A stretch of DNA of 39,421 nucleotides from an uncultured Johnsonella sp. (GCA_905373785.1 CAJPUK010000002.1:1-39421); one strand, 5' to 3'; positions 27,431 to 36,316 are shown, numbered from the stretch's first letter. Notes: generated by a model not told the origin, from the sequence alone. Translations and numbers: made by a program.

Positions 27431-28186
27431 TTACATATATTCTTTTCCGTTTACCATTAGCTTCAAACCTCTGTTTTTATTAACAATTACAGGTTTCTGC
27501 TCTGTTTTTATATAAAAAATTTTATTTTTCAATAGCTTTTTGGTAAAGGGGATTTCAAAGTTACCTACCCTGTAGGACAAATCATTGTCACTGCATTGGT
27601 TGCTATAGTCCTTATCAAATTCTATCTTATAAAATAAAGCCGTCTCTTCTTCCGTCTTTCTTTTAAACATTCCCATCAATCCGGATAAGCCTCCTTTGGC
27701 AGGTTTATCATTTTCCACTGAAAACATACTCATATTTACCTCAAACTGAATATCAGTGTAAGGAACGTAGATAGTCTTTGGATTAGGTTTAAAAATACAG
27801 CATACTTCTTCGTCGGCATCATCTGGCTCCACACTGCATGCAAGTACCGTATAACGGCAGCCTCTTTCACTTATATTGATTCCCCCTGCCAGGGCATGTT
27901 GTCTTTTATCGACATAGACAAACTTATAAAGCTTATTATAAGCCGCCTCTCTATCTTCTATATCAAAAAAATCTTTAATATCCGTAATCTTAATACCGAC
28001 TTTATTTAAATTATCGTTTAAATTTTCACAAAATCTTTCTATATTAAGCTCTCTCATATAGTCGGATTTTATTATAATACAATCATCATTGCTTGAATTG
28101 CTCCATGTAAGGAAGGTTTGCTCATCATTTTGAAATACACTTGATACGCTTTTACTGCCGTCATATTCTTTACAAACATATCTCAT
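27431..28186 (-). CDS. Unrecognised 251-aa protein between tubulin-associated gene and GTPase
   Basis: No family is recognised. The protein is soluble, without signal peptide or TM helix. It appears to be mainly beta strands, especially residues 100-251 (YTVLACSVEP, TIYVPYTDIQFEVNMSMFSV, LSYRVGNFEIPFTKKLL, KLMVNGKEYM). A short Gly/Lys-rich loop (KGGLSGLMGMFKRK) interrupts it. It starts 4 bp after the stop of the 634-aa gene, whose final codons carry its GGAGG site, and ends 17 bp before the GTPase gene. Its size and position suggest an adaptor for one of these neighbours. Confidence 0.6.
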   Translation of the reverse strand: MRYVCKEYDGSKSVSSVFQNDEQTFLTWSNSSNDDCIIIKSDYMRELNIERFCENLNDNLNKVGIKITDIKDFFDIEDREAAYNKLYKFVYVDKRQHALAGGINISERGCRYTVLACSVEPDDADEEVCCIFKPNPKTIYVPYTDIQFEVNMSMFSVENDKPAKGGLSGLMGMFKRKTEEETALFYKIEFDKDYSNQCSDNDLSYRVGNFEIPFTKKLLKNKIFYIKTEQKPVIVNKNRGLKLMVNGKEYM

Positions 28187-28190
28187 AAGA

Positions 28191-30095
28191 TTAATTTTCC
28201 TCCTCCTGTGATATAAGATTACTTCTTTCTACTTTAAAAATCTCCATAGCTATAGCATAGCTGTTGGATCTGGTATTGTAATAGTATGTGGTCTTGTCTG
28301 TTCCGGTCAAAAGTCTTTTGATATAATCACTTAATCTTGTGTCGGTACGCAAAGAAAATACCGAGCCCAAGGGGTTAAAAGTTCCAAAGGATGATTTAAG
28401 GTATATAGGCACTTCATCTATACTGGTAAGTCTTGAATACAGCCAATTATCTATATACGTAGGGTCATCATTTTTATTCAGTCTTTCTCTTAACTCATCT
28501 TCAAAATTAAGCCCGAATATAGCATGACTTTTTACTATTTCTTCTATATGCCTTTTTGCAAATATATAAAATTCCTCGTCTGAGCGCAGCTTTCTGAATT
28601 CTTCATTAAGACTTTCCAGGTTGTCATATATATATCTTTCGGCTATATTTCCGTACATGGCTTTTACACTTTCATCACTTACATTCCTTACCTCATCAAG
28701 TGCATTAACAAGTTCTTCAAAACTTCTTTCAAAACTCTGTGATTTTCTAGCCTCATCTTCTATGACCTGAAAAAGTTTTTCTCTCAGACTTCTGTTGTCT
28801 GAGAGTTCATAAGTAAGTCGCTTACTTACAACATCTATTATGCCGGTATTTCCTATAAACCTATCGCTATTGCCGGCGGTAAGTCTTTTTAGAGTTTCAA
28901 TATTATCTCTCAGCTCCAGAAGCTCTTCTTTGGACTTGCAGCTTTTGTTGATATAGTTTCTGTAATTTTCCACAAGTTCAGGCACTCCCTGGGTTCCTAA
29001 TATTCCGAGCACCTTGCTTACAAGTGAAGATATGTAGCCGCTTACCGTGCCCATAGTAAGTTCATCCGCCTCCTCATAGGAAAGCCTGCTTATATCGGCT
29101 GTATCCATATGCTTTCTCGGAAAATACTCAAGAAACTCCTCGGTAAGCTCATATTCGCCTTCATGGCTTTTAATATAATCCTCTATGCACTTAAATACTC
29201 CCTCTTCGCTAATACCTGCAAGTTCCCTTAATCTTTTTTCACCGGGCAGCTGTGTACTCGGTTTTCTTTGATTGTGTTCTCTTAAGCGTCTTAAAAAGTT
29301 TTGTATTATTACAAGCGACATGTCATCCATAGGCTTTGAAACTCTTGAAAAAGACACACACTTAAGCCCGCCCGAATAGAGCATGGACACGGTATGTGCA
29401 TCGGTCTTTTGATTGGATTGTGCAATAACATAGGAAATTATGCTGTACATTTTCTCAAAATTTCTTACTATATGCCCGTCGCTTCTTTTATTGCTTATTA
29501 TGAAAACAGAGTCCATCTTGTATACGTTATGGTCCTCTTCCTCATAGTATTTAGCAAGATGATTTTTGATTTTTATTGAAACAGAAGTCCTGTCAAGCCC
29601 CTCACTCAGTAATAAAAAAAGCATATCCTTGGATGTTATATTTTTTAATCTTTCTTTTATAAGCCTATATAGTCCGAGCTGCTTAAGATACTCATCCAAT
29701 GTAAGTACATTGGAACTGTTCATGATAAAGTATATATTGATCCTGTCTACAGACTCAAAGCCGCTGTCTTCATCATGCAAAAGATTAAGACTCCTAAGCA
29801 ATTCCGTCTCCGATACAGCCCTACTTCCCTCTTTACTTAACAATTTATAACTAAGTGCATTATCATCCTCTTTGTAATCAATGCCGACGTGCAATATATG
29901 TTCATGGAAAGAAGGCCATAATTGATAAAGTTCCGATGAAATATCATAATAAGCATCCTCTGAAACTTCTCCCATATAACATATAATCATAGGATATCTA
30001 GGTTCTTCTCCCAAATAGTTGGTACTGTTTAAGGAGTAACGAACTATACAATCCTTTGTGTATTGCCTAAGTTCTATTACATTTTTTTTATTCAT
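28191..30095 (-). CDS. Unrecognised 634-aa protein accompanying the tubulin-like gene
   Basis: I do not recognise the family. The N-terminal third has alternating strand/helix segments like a Rossmann-type alpha/beta domain (RYPMIICYMGEVS, RINIYFIMNSSNVLTL, DMLFLLLSEGLDRTS, DSVFIISNKRSDG). The remainder is helical and charged. There is no P-loop or tubulin signature, no signal peptide and no TM helix. GGAG lies 9 nt upstream of the ATG. It is separated from the tubulin-like gene by an unusual 249-bp gap, but joined by 4 bp to the next gene. A natural guess is a partner or regulator of the tubulin-like filament; that rests only on position. Confidence 0.6.
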   Translation of the reverse strand: MNKKNVIELRQYTKDCIVRYSLNSTNYLGEEPRYPMIICYMGEVSEDAYYDISSELYQLWPSFHEHILHVGIDYKEDDNALSYKLLSKEGSRAVSETELLRSLNLLHDEDSGFESVDRINIYFIMNSSNVLTLDEYLKQLGLYRLIKERLKNITSKDMLFLLLSEGLDRTSVSIKIKNHLAKYYEEEDHNVYKMDSVFIISNKRSDGHIVRNFEKMYSIISYVIAQSNQKTDAHTVSMLYSGGLKCVSFSRVSKPMDDMSLVIIQNFLRRLREHNQRKPSTQLPGEKRLRELAGISEEGVFKCIEDYIKSHEGEYELTEEFLEYFPRKHMDTADISRLSYEEADELTMGTVSGYISSLVSKVLGILGTQGVPELVENYRNYINKSCKSKEELLELRDNIETLKRLTAGNSDRFIGNTGIIDVVSKRLTYELSDNRSLREKLFQVIEDEARKSQSFERSFEELVNALDEVRNVSDESVKAMYGNIAERYIYDNLESLNEEFRKLRSDEEFYIFAKRHIEEIVKSHAIFGLNFEDELRERLNKNDDPTYIDNWLYSRLTSIDEVPIYLKSSFGTFNPLGSVFSLRTDTRLSDYIKRLLTGTDKTTYYYNTRSNSYAIAMEIFKVERSNLISQEEEN

Positions 30096-30344
30096 CTTAA
30101 GTATCTCCTATAACAACGCTTGCTTATTTTATTGAATAGCTTCACACCGAAACGATTCCCGGTGTACCGACTAAGTGATATTTATTTATATATGTAAAAT
30201 ACCTGCAGCAGCGGTCCGAATGTCAACAGTCAGCCACACTGCCTTATTTATTTTTTTATTTTACAGGTACAAAGCCATGGCAGAAGGAGTAATACCGCTT
30301 CCGCTTGCAGTGTACCTGTAAAACAATATCACCGATACAATACT
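30096..30344. other. 249-bp structured gap inside the cluster
   Basis: This is the largest gap inside the cluster and holds no ORF. Just after the tubulin-like gene is a strong stem-loop (30259-30323). A perfect TTGACA occurs on the minus strand at about 30220-30225, but its best -10 (TATTTT) is 19 bp away, so an internal promoter is only possible. An ACACCG/CGGTGT inverted repeat lies near 30144-30165. Confidence 0.5.
30259..30323 (-). repeat. Intercistronic stem-loop after tubulin-like gene
   Basis: Perfect 13-bp arms TTTTACAGGTACA (30259-30271) and TGTACCTGTAAAA (30311-30323) enclose a second 7-bp stem (GCGGAAG with CTTCTGC on the minus strand). No U-tract follows on the minus strand, so it is not a standard terminator. 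It could stabilise or process the upstream vWA-tubulin mRNA. Confidence 0.65.
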
Positions 30345-33300
30345 CTACATATATTTTATAGTATTTATGTAATCTTGCATGAACTTGTTAAGGTTGTCTA
30401 TAAATCTTATTATATTTCTTTTCTCATTATAGTTTTCAGCTATACTTACCCAGGCAGCCGTCTGCTCACTGAGTCTTTTTGCAAGTTCATCCGCATAGGC
30501 TTTTTTATCGGCATTCATACTCTTAAGTGCAGCGGTATAATCACTCTTAATATCTTCTTTTATCTCGGGAGATAAGCGCTGATAGTTTATAAATGCCTGG
30601 TATACAGGTATTTTCCAAAACTTATTTGCATCATCCATCTCTGAAAGTATAGTAACTTCCTCTCTTCCGGTAAGAACTTTTTTATAATATATATTTATAC
30701 CTTCAAAAGTAAATACTCCTGCACAAAGCGGCTCGAAGAACGCAGGCATAAACTTATCCATAAGCCCGGCACTCTTAATTGCCGCCTCCTTCTTTATACT
30801 TTCAAACTGCTCAACAAGCTTATTGAGCCTTGACTTATTATCCAAAGAGTTTTTCACCAATATATTAAGCACCGGTGAATAGGTAAAGTAATCTACCACT
30901 ATCCTCTTTTGGCTGTCTTCATCAAGTGCTCCGAGATTGTATATACTGTATCCCGAATAAGCAGGTTTAATATCTTTTTCTTTTTCAATTTCCAAAAGGA
31001 GCTTGTCAAGTTCAAGTGCACTTACGCTGTCAAACTCTTCTAAAATTTTAGCTGCCCCGGCAACCTTTTCTTCAAGTTCGGCTATAGCCTTCTCATCAAG
31101 AGAGTAGATTTTTCTTTCCTCATCTATAAAGCCCTCTGCCCTACCTGTCTCATACAGGTTTCTTGCATTTTTTACAATCTTCTTCATATTCTCGGAGCCG
31201 GGGACATTCACATCTATAATACTTTGAGGTCTAAGCGGCGCAAGCTGTCTCCAATCCTTAAATATCATATTTTTTAAAAGTTTTCCTTCTCCGCCTTTTC
31301 TTTCTCCCTCATAGTAATGGTTTCCGAAACCTTCGGTACTGTTAAAATACACCTGCTCATAATCCGTACCCGGTGCATAACTTCCGAGTGGAAAGGCACA
31401 TGCGGTATTAAGCATATAAATTCTGTCTGTTAAATCACTTGAATTAACCTCACAATTTGCGTCTATTTGTGTATAACTGTTTGCCGCATTTTGTATTTCC
31501 GCCGATACGGTAGGTGCAGAAATATGCTTAATATATCCCAGGCTTGATACCTGAGTAAGTCCGGTGTCAAACGGGAAAAGAACTTGTGACTTACTTGCCA
31601 GATCTGTAATATAATCATTGTATATATTATTTGAAAGTACCGTGGTATTGGTGGTTCCATACTTATCGGCAAGGAAATCCGTTATATTTTTATTGGCAAA
31701 ACCTTCAAAAGCAGTACCTATGAAGAAGTCTGTAACAAGCTTTGATATTTTATTCTCATTCTCATCTATCCACTTATCCGTATTGTCAAAGAACATATTT
31801 AAGAAACTTCCAAACATCTTATCAAAATTAAGAGCCTTGATTGCGCTGTTCATTGCAGGTTTTAACTCATTGATAGTCATCATAGGTACATAGAAACTGT
31901 CACTGTTATCAAGGTGATCCATACTCTCAAGGTAGTTTGAATTCAGCTCGAAGGTTGAACTTAAATTCTCCATAACCCTTTTAAATATTGCAAAGAACTT
32001 ATCGTTTTCTTCCCTAATCTGTCTTTGCAGGGTATCCAAAAGATTGGCTATTCTTTTATAGACCTCAATGCTGTATTTTGCACTTGCATAATTCATCATA
32101 TCGGTTTCATAGTCATCAAATCTTTTTTTATCATTGTCGAACATTTTCCTTTTACTTCTGTCAAGGAAGGTGTCTTCAGACTCTTTATAATAAGCTCTCA
32201 AATCTTCTAATTGCTTTTGCTCTCTTGTAAGCTTTTGCTCATTTTCAACGATTAAACTTGATATTATATTATTAAGATTAAATTCTGAGCCCTCAAAAAG
32301 CATTTGATATGCGAATCCCGGTCCCTTAGGCGCCACCCTGTCTCCATCTCCACATATAAACCTCTTAAGTGCTCTCTTTATTTTTTCTATCAAAGAGGCA
32401 TCATTTCCCTTAATAAGACTCTCCACTTTAAGTGTAAGTGCTCCTATCTTAGTATCTTCCTGTGCCGCATACCAATTTATAAAAGGTCCGTTATTATCAG
32501 GCAAAAGATCCTGATAGGCACCGTCATAGGCTTCAAATTGGGTATTGGCAGCCTCTGAGGTGATATCATCAAAAAGTTTTTCGTAAATATTGGCTACGGA
32601 ATCTGCTGTAGGTGCCAATGTATCTATAGCAAGCTGCTTGATATCATTTTCATTAGGCTTGATATTCTTTGTATTCTCTGTAAATTCTTTAAATAAATGT
32701 GAAGCAAGGTAGGTATTGATCTCTGTAAGCGGCAAGGTTGCACAGGCAGCTCCGAGGGTACAATATCTTAAGTTCGTACCTCTAAGTACTGAGCTTGATG
32801 CCACTCCCACCTTTGCCGTAAAGTTGGAAAGTTGAGACATAATACCGAATTTATCCTGGTCGGCAGGTTGGATCAAAAAGTCCATAATATACTCCGTTAC
32901 CACACTTTGTGCATATTTATAAGGATTTTTAATCGTATCGCTTGAGGTATTGGTTGCACTTATAAGGTGGCACATGTCAACCGGATCCTGATCCCAAGCC
33001 ACATTTTTTCCGCCTGCATATTCCTGATAAAATCTTCCGCCGTTATGATCAAAATTCATACAATAATCTATTTCCTGCAAGGCTGCGTAACCGTTTCTTT
33101 TAATCAAGGAAGCAGTCAGAGAGTCTATTTGCTTTGTTAAATTTACATCAGGCAAAAATACATAACCGAAAGAAGTAAACTTACCTATGGCAGGATCACT
33201 TGCAAGACTTCTTACAAGATAGCACACATCAAGAAAAGCACCCGAACCGGTACCGCCTCCTATTCCCGAAATAATGTGTATATTAAGCTGTGGTGAACCC

Positions 33301-33788
33301 AGTCCCTCCTTTGCAGCCTTTATCTTACTTTTCAGTTTTTCCAGGAATAATGCACTCTTATCCATAAGCATCATTCTTCCAACCTGTCTTATAGCACCGG
33401 CTCCGTTGAGTCCGAGGTCGGCTACAGGTATGTCTGAGCTTCTGAGCCAATTAAGATCATATCTTGCATCAATTGCCATCTTATTTGACAGTGTTCCCTT
33501 GATATCATTCATAGATATACTGAAAAAATTGGTAACTCCTATTATATCCTTGGATCTTATATCTGTATCAACACCTAAAAACTGTATGTGATCATATGTA
33601 GGTATCGGTGCTGTGGAATCATCGGGTTTTAATCTTTTATTGATCTCCGTTTTTAATGTAGCAAGGCAATCCACCCCGGTACCGCCAAGTCCTATAAACA
33701 CTGTAGCTACGTTTTTAGCCTGATTTGCCTGCTGTGCTACTGAAAAGATTCCTCCGCCGGCACTTAATAACAATCTATTGTATTCCAT
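30345..33788 (-). CDS. Giant tubulin/FtsZ-superfamily protein (Tubulin_2-like)
   Basis: This 1147-aa protein belongs to the tubulin/FtsZ GTPase superfamily. The first nucleotide-binding loop is VFIGLGGTGVDCL at about 31-43. The tubulin signature GGGTGSG is intact at about 177-183 (IISGIGGGTGSGAFLDVC). FLGVDTD resembles the loop after strand 3. FtsZ is about 350-400 aa, so about 700 residues are extra; much of this is helical and charged (430-720 and 900-1147), probably for self-assembly or partner contacts. There is no membrane helix. I chose the ATG at 33788 because GGAG is 8 nt upstream; a TTG two codons earlier is too close. It follows the vWA gene by 29 bp. Confidence 0.85.
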   Translation of the reverse strand: MEYNRLLLSAGGGIFSVAQQANQAKNVATVFIGLGGTGVDCLATLKTEINKRLKPDDSTAPIPTYDHIQFLGVDTDIRSKDIIGVTNFFSISMNDIKGTLSNKMAIDARYDLNWLRSSDIPVADLGLNGAGAIRQVGRMMLMDKSALFLEKLKSKIKAAKEGLGSPQLNIHIISGIGGGTGSGAFLDVCYLVRSLASDPAIGKFTSFGYVFLPDVNLTKQIDSLTASLIKRNGYAALQEIDYCMNFDHNGGRFYQEYAGGKNVAWDQDPVDMCHLISATNTSSDTIKNPYKYAQSVVTEYIMDFLIQPADQDKFGIMSQLSNFTAKVGVASSSVLRGTNLRYCTLGAACATLPLTEINTYLASHLFKEFTENTKNIKPNENDIKQLAIDTLAPTADSVANIYEKLFDDITSEAANTQFEAYDGAYQDLLPDNNGPFINWYAAQEDTKIGALTLKVESLIKGNDASLIEKIKRALKRFICGDGDRVAPKGPGFAYQMLFEGSEFNLNNIISSLIVENEQKLTREQKQLEDLRAYYKESEDTFLDRSKRKMFDNDKKRFDDYETDMMNYASAKYSIEVYKRIANLLDTLQRQIREENDKFFAIFKRVMENLSSTFELNSNYLESMDHLDNSDSFYVPMMTINELKPAMNSAIKALNFDKMFGSFLNMFFDNTDKWIDENENKISKLVTDFFIGTAFEGFANKNITDFLADKYGTTNTTVLSNNIYNDYITDLASKSQVLFPFDTGLTQVSSLGYIKHISAPTVSAEIQNAANSYTQIDANCEVNSSDLTDRIYMLNTACAFPLGSYAPGTDYEQVYFNSTEGFGNHYYEGERKGGEGKLLKNMIFKDWRQLAPLRPQSIIDVNVPGSENMKKIVKNARNLYETGRAEGFIDEERKIYSLDEKAIAELEEKVAGAAKILEEFDSVSALELDKLLLEIEKEKDIKPAYSGYSIYNLGALDEDSQKRIVVDYFTYSPVLNILVKNSLDNKSRLNKLVEQFESIKKEAAIKSAGLMDKFMPAFFEPLCAGVFTFEGINIYYKKVLTGREEVTILSEMDDANKFWKIPVYQAFINYQRLSPEIKEDIKSDYTAALKSMNADKKAYADELAKRLSEQTAAWVSIAENYNEKRNIIRFIDNLNKFMQDYINTIKYM

Positions 33789-33817
33789 TTTCAACTCTCC
33801 TTTTAATTTTACTTAGC

Positions 33818-35860
33818 CTATTTTCTGGCTCTTCTTGAATTTTTTCTTTCTTTAAGTCTTGATTGATATTCAACCGTTATAATATCCGCACTTTCTTTAT
33901 TAGGCTTTACATTTACAGGTATATTGTTAGAAATTTTAGCCCTCTTTGTAAGTTTACCGTTACAATAAAATTCTTTGGAAGAACACATAAATATATACGG
34001 TTTTCCGCTTGCCTCAAAATATGTCTTTTTAGTATCAAAGCCTATATTATGTACTCGAAACCTGCTCAGAGGAAGTCTTCCGGTTTTTTTGGTTATAGTT
34101 TGTTCCTTCTTATCTCCTCCCTTTTCGGATTTAACCGTAATAGGTCCTCCAAAAGGCGTACCCCAGATTTTATAAGCAAGGTATCCCATAACGGCAAGTA
34201 CAATAAGTCCTATTATAAGCACTGCTATTGCCGTTACCACTCCTACATTAATACTTTTGACTACTATACTTATATTACAGGATAAGCCTTTGCTGTCTGT
34301 AGCCTTTATATCAAAGTCGCCCCTGCTTAAGCTGTAATGATAGAGTTTTAATACAAAGTTATCATCTAAACTGTAGTCCTTACCCTCTATAAATGAACTT
34401 GAAGCTACCATATAGTGCAAATTTTGGTCTTCCGCATCCTTAGCCAAACCCTTAAGGTCGAAAGTAATACTATTGTCTTTAAACGGTATTATATATACCG
34501 TCTTTTTTATCTTTTCACTCACCGGCACCGGAGGAGTATTGTTCTTTTCTTCTTCTGTAAGTGCCTTGTCCGACACCTCTATAGGTCCCAGACTTTCAGA
34601 AGTTTTATCTAAACTGTTACCTGTTACATTTACTTTTGCAAAATAAACTCCGTTAGCCAGGTTTTGACTCAGTTCAAAGTGATCGCCTGTTATGCTCATG
34701 GGAAATGTATCAATTTCCGCTCCGTAAGCATCCGACAGTATAAGTTTTGCCTCATACCCTCCTATATTGGAGCTGTCAGCCTTTATATCTCCGGCAGATA
34801 AATAAGCCTCAAACTTTATACTGTCCTTTGGATTGGTTATATTGCCCAATGCCTCAGTTTTAAGTTCCACCTTCAAATTAGTATTGTATACCATATTTAT
34901 TTTTATATGGTTTCCGGCTGTCCCCTTAGTTACAAGATTCCACTCTCCGGCAGATACTTCCGTACTTTTTATCATGGTAAAAGTATTATACTCCATAGGG
35001 CTCACTTCCTTTTTCTGCCCGCTGCCGTCATACAGTTCAACTTCAGATATCTTACCGTAAATTATTATATTTATTTCCTCAACTCCAAGACCCGGAACAT
35101 TGAATTTAGTTTCAAGCACACCGCTGTCATCAAAAGCGGAATCTAAAAGCTGGGTGGTTGAAGTACCGTATATTAAATTATAAAAAGAGTTAAATACTTC
35201 CTGTAAGTCATTTGCGGCAGTTACCTCTCTAAATTCACCTCCGGTAGCCATGGAGATCTGCTCCATCTCACTCACATCCGCCTTCTTATTGGCATTAAGA
35301 CAAACACTGTATATGGCTATATTTTTCTCTCGGGCAGTCTGTATAGCATCCGCCTTCATATTAAGTGAATTTTCCAAATCCTTCTTATCCTTAAGATCTG
35401 TATTGCCGTCACTTAAGAAAAGTATTATAGACGGAAGGTTCTTATCCCCTGCTGTATCAAGCATATCTACCGCTTTTTGCAATGCCTCTCCGATATTGGT
35501 ATCCCCATTGGCAGGGGTGTTCTTCAAAGTGTCCGTTATTTTCTGCTTTGCCTCGGAAGTATCGACCTTGGTTAATTCCTCAGTTGCATTGATATTATCC
35601 GCAAATGATACCGCCCCAAGTAAGTTGCCCTGCTCAGCAAGGAGGTTTGTAAATTGATTTATAGCCTCAAATCTCAAACCTTCAGGATCTGTACTGCGCA
35701 TAGAGCCGCTCGCATCGGATACTATGACTACATTAAATCTGTTATTTGCAGTATCTTCCTCAGCCCTTGCCGTACCAAAAAAAAGTCCTGCTTGTAATAT
35801 CCCCAGTACAAGCGATAAAGCAAGACTCAGCATTCGCAAAAATTTTCTGTTTTTCTCCAT
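33818..35860 (-). CDS. Membrane-anchored vWA-domain protein, first gene of cluster
   Basis: This 680-aa protein has a signal peptide (1-33, ending FFGTARA), then a von Willebrand A domain at about 43-235. The MIDAS motif is D49-A-S51-G-S53 (VVIVSDASGSM), with the threonine in NGDTNIGEAL and the aspartate in LFLSDGNTD, so metal binding looks intact. Beta-rich Ig-like segments fill about 260-535. One TM helix follows at about 540-566 (VVTAIAVLIIGLIVLAVMGY). The 114-residue basic cytoplasmic tail ends RRARK. This arrangement puts the vWA domain outside and a tail inside, like a sensor. I chose ATG 35860 because GGGGAGG precedes it; 35893 would add 11 residues before the signal peptide. Confidence 0.85.
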   Translation of the reverse strand: MEKNRKFLRMLSLALSLVLGILQAGLFFGTARAEEDTANNRFNVVIVSDASGSMRSTDPEGLRFEAINQFTNLLAEQGNLLGAVSFADNINATEELTKVDTSEAKQKITDTLKNTPANGDTNIGEALQKAVDMLDTAGDKNLPSIILFLSDGNTDLKDKKDLENSLNMKADAIQTAREKNIAIYSVCLNANKKADVSEMEQISMATGGEFREVTAANDLQEVFNSFYNLIYGTSTTQLLDSAFDDSGVLETKFNVPGLGVEEINIIIYGKISEVELYDGSGQKKEVSPMEYNTFTMIKSTEVSAGEWNLVTKGTAGNHIKINMVYNTNLKVELKTEALGNITNPKDSIKFEAYLSAGDIKADSSNIGGYEAKLILSDAYGAEIDTFPMSITGDHFELSQNLANGVYFAKVNVTGNSLDKTSESLGPIEVSDKALTEEEKNNTPPVPVSEKIKKTVYIIPFKDNSITFDLKGLAKDAEDQNLHYMVASSSFIEGKDYSLDDNFVLKLYHYSLSRGDFDIKATDSKGLSCNISIVVKSINVGVVTAIAVLIIGLIVLAVMGYLAYKIWGTPFGGPITVKSEKGGDKKEQTITKKTGRLPLSRFRVHNIGFDTKKTYFEASGKPYIFMCSSKEFYCNGKLTKRAKISNNIPVNVKPNKESADIITVEYQSRLKERKNSRRARK

Positions 35861-35979
35861 AGCCTCCCCTTTCTCAAGTTTGCATATTTTCACCCTAATA
35901 CATTTTTTAAAAAATATGTAAGCTCAAGTTCCTTAGTATTATTCTTAAATTCACATTTTATTTCCTTCCCATTCTATCA

Positions 35980-36009
35980 TATATAATTGATTTATTGTAC
36001 TATTGTTAA
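35980..36009 (-). promoter_or_regulatory. Candidate promoter of the ten-gene cluster
   Basis: On the minus strand TTAACA (36004-36009) and TATATA (35980-35985) are separated by 18 bp, in an AT-rich stretch about 120 bp upstream of the vWA start. It is the best match I see in this region, but it is not strong. Confidence 0.4.
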
Positions 36010-36039
36010 GTAAATATTATCATTTTTATTAAATTTAAA

Positions 36040-36125
36040 GTTATGCTTCAGGCAGCTTATTTATCTTCGTCAAAAAACTGAAAGTATGTAAATTTATTTA
36101 TAAAACGAACGAAGATGAATGTCGG
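36040..36125 (+). repeat. Dispersed intergenic repeat, copy 2
   Basis: This stretch matches the reverse complement of bases 1-90. Shared blocks are ATCTTCGT, AAAAAACTGAAA, TTTATTTATAAA and GAAGATGAATGT. The shared region is bounded by ATCTTCGT and its complement ACGAAGAT, so a copy can fold on itself. Confidence 0.65.
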
Positions 36126-36137
36126 TGGCAGCCTGTC

Positions 36138-36202
36138 AGATATACATATATAATATAAGACTTAAAGCAAGTTTTCATTTGGTATATTATATAGGTATAT
36201 CT
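36138..36202. repeat. 20-bp near-perfect inverted repeat upstream of the cluster
   Basis: Arms at 36138-36157 and 36183-36202 (AGATATACATATATAATATA against its complement) match at 19 of 20 positions around a 25-nt loop. It lies between the NADH oxidase terminator and the cluster promoter. It may be an inserted miniature element, a cruciform or a regulator site. Confidence 0.7.
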
Positions 36203-36316
36203 AAACTACCTGGACTGTAACTAATAAAGAGAACCGAACTTTGATTTAATGTTTCCGGTTTTAATTAAATATCAATGATACATTGCTGCCTGAACTGTAA
36301 CAATTAAAATTATAAA

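Noticed and set aside
18370..36300. Integrative element or prophage carrying the ten-gene cluster
   Set aside because: No integrase, relaxase, recombinase, capsid or tRNA attachment site is visible. Edge repeats hint at insertion but do not show a defined mobile element.
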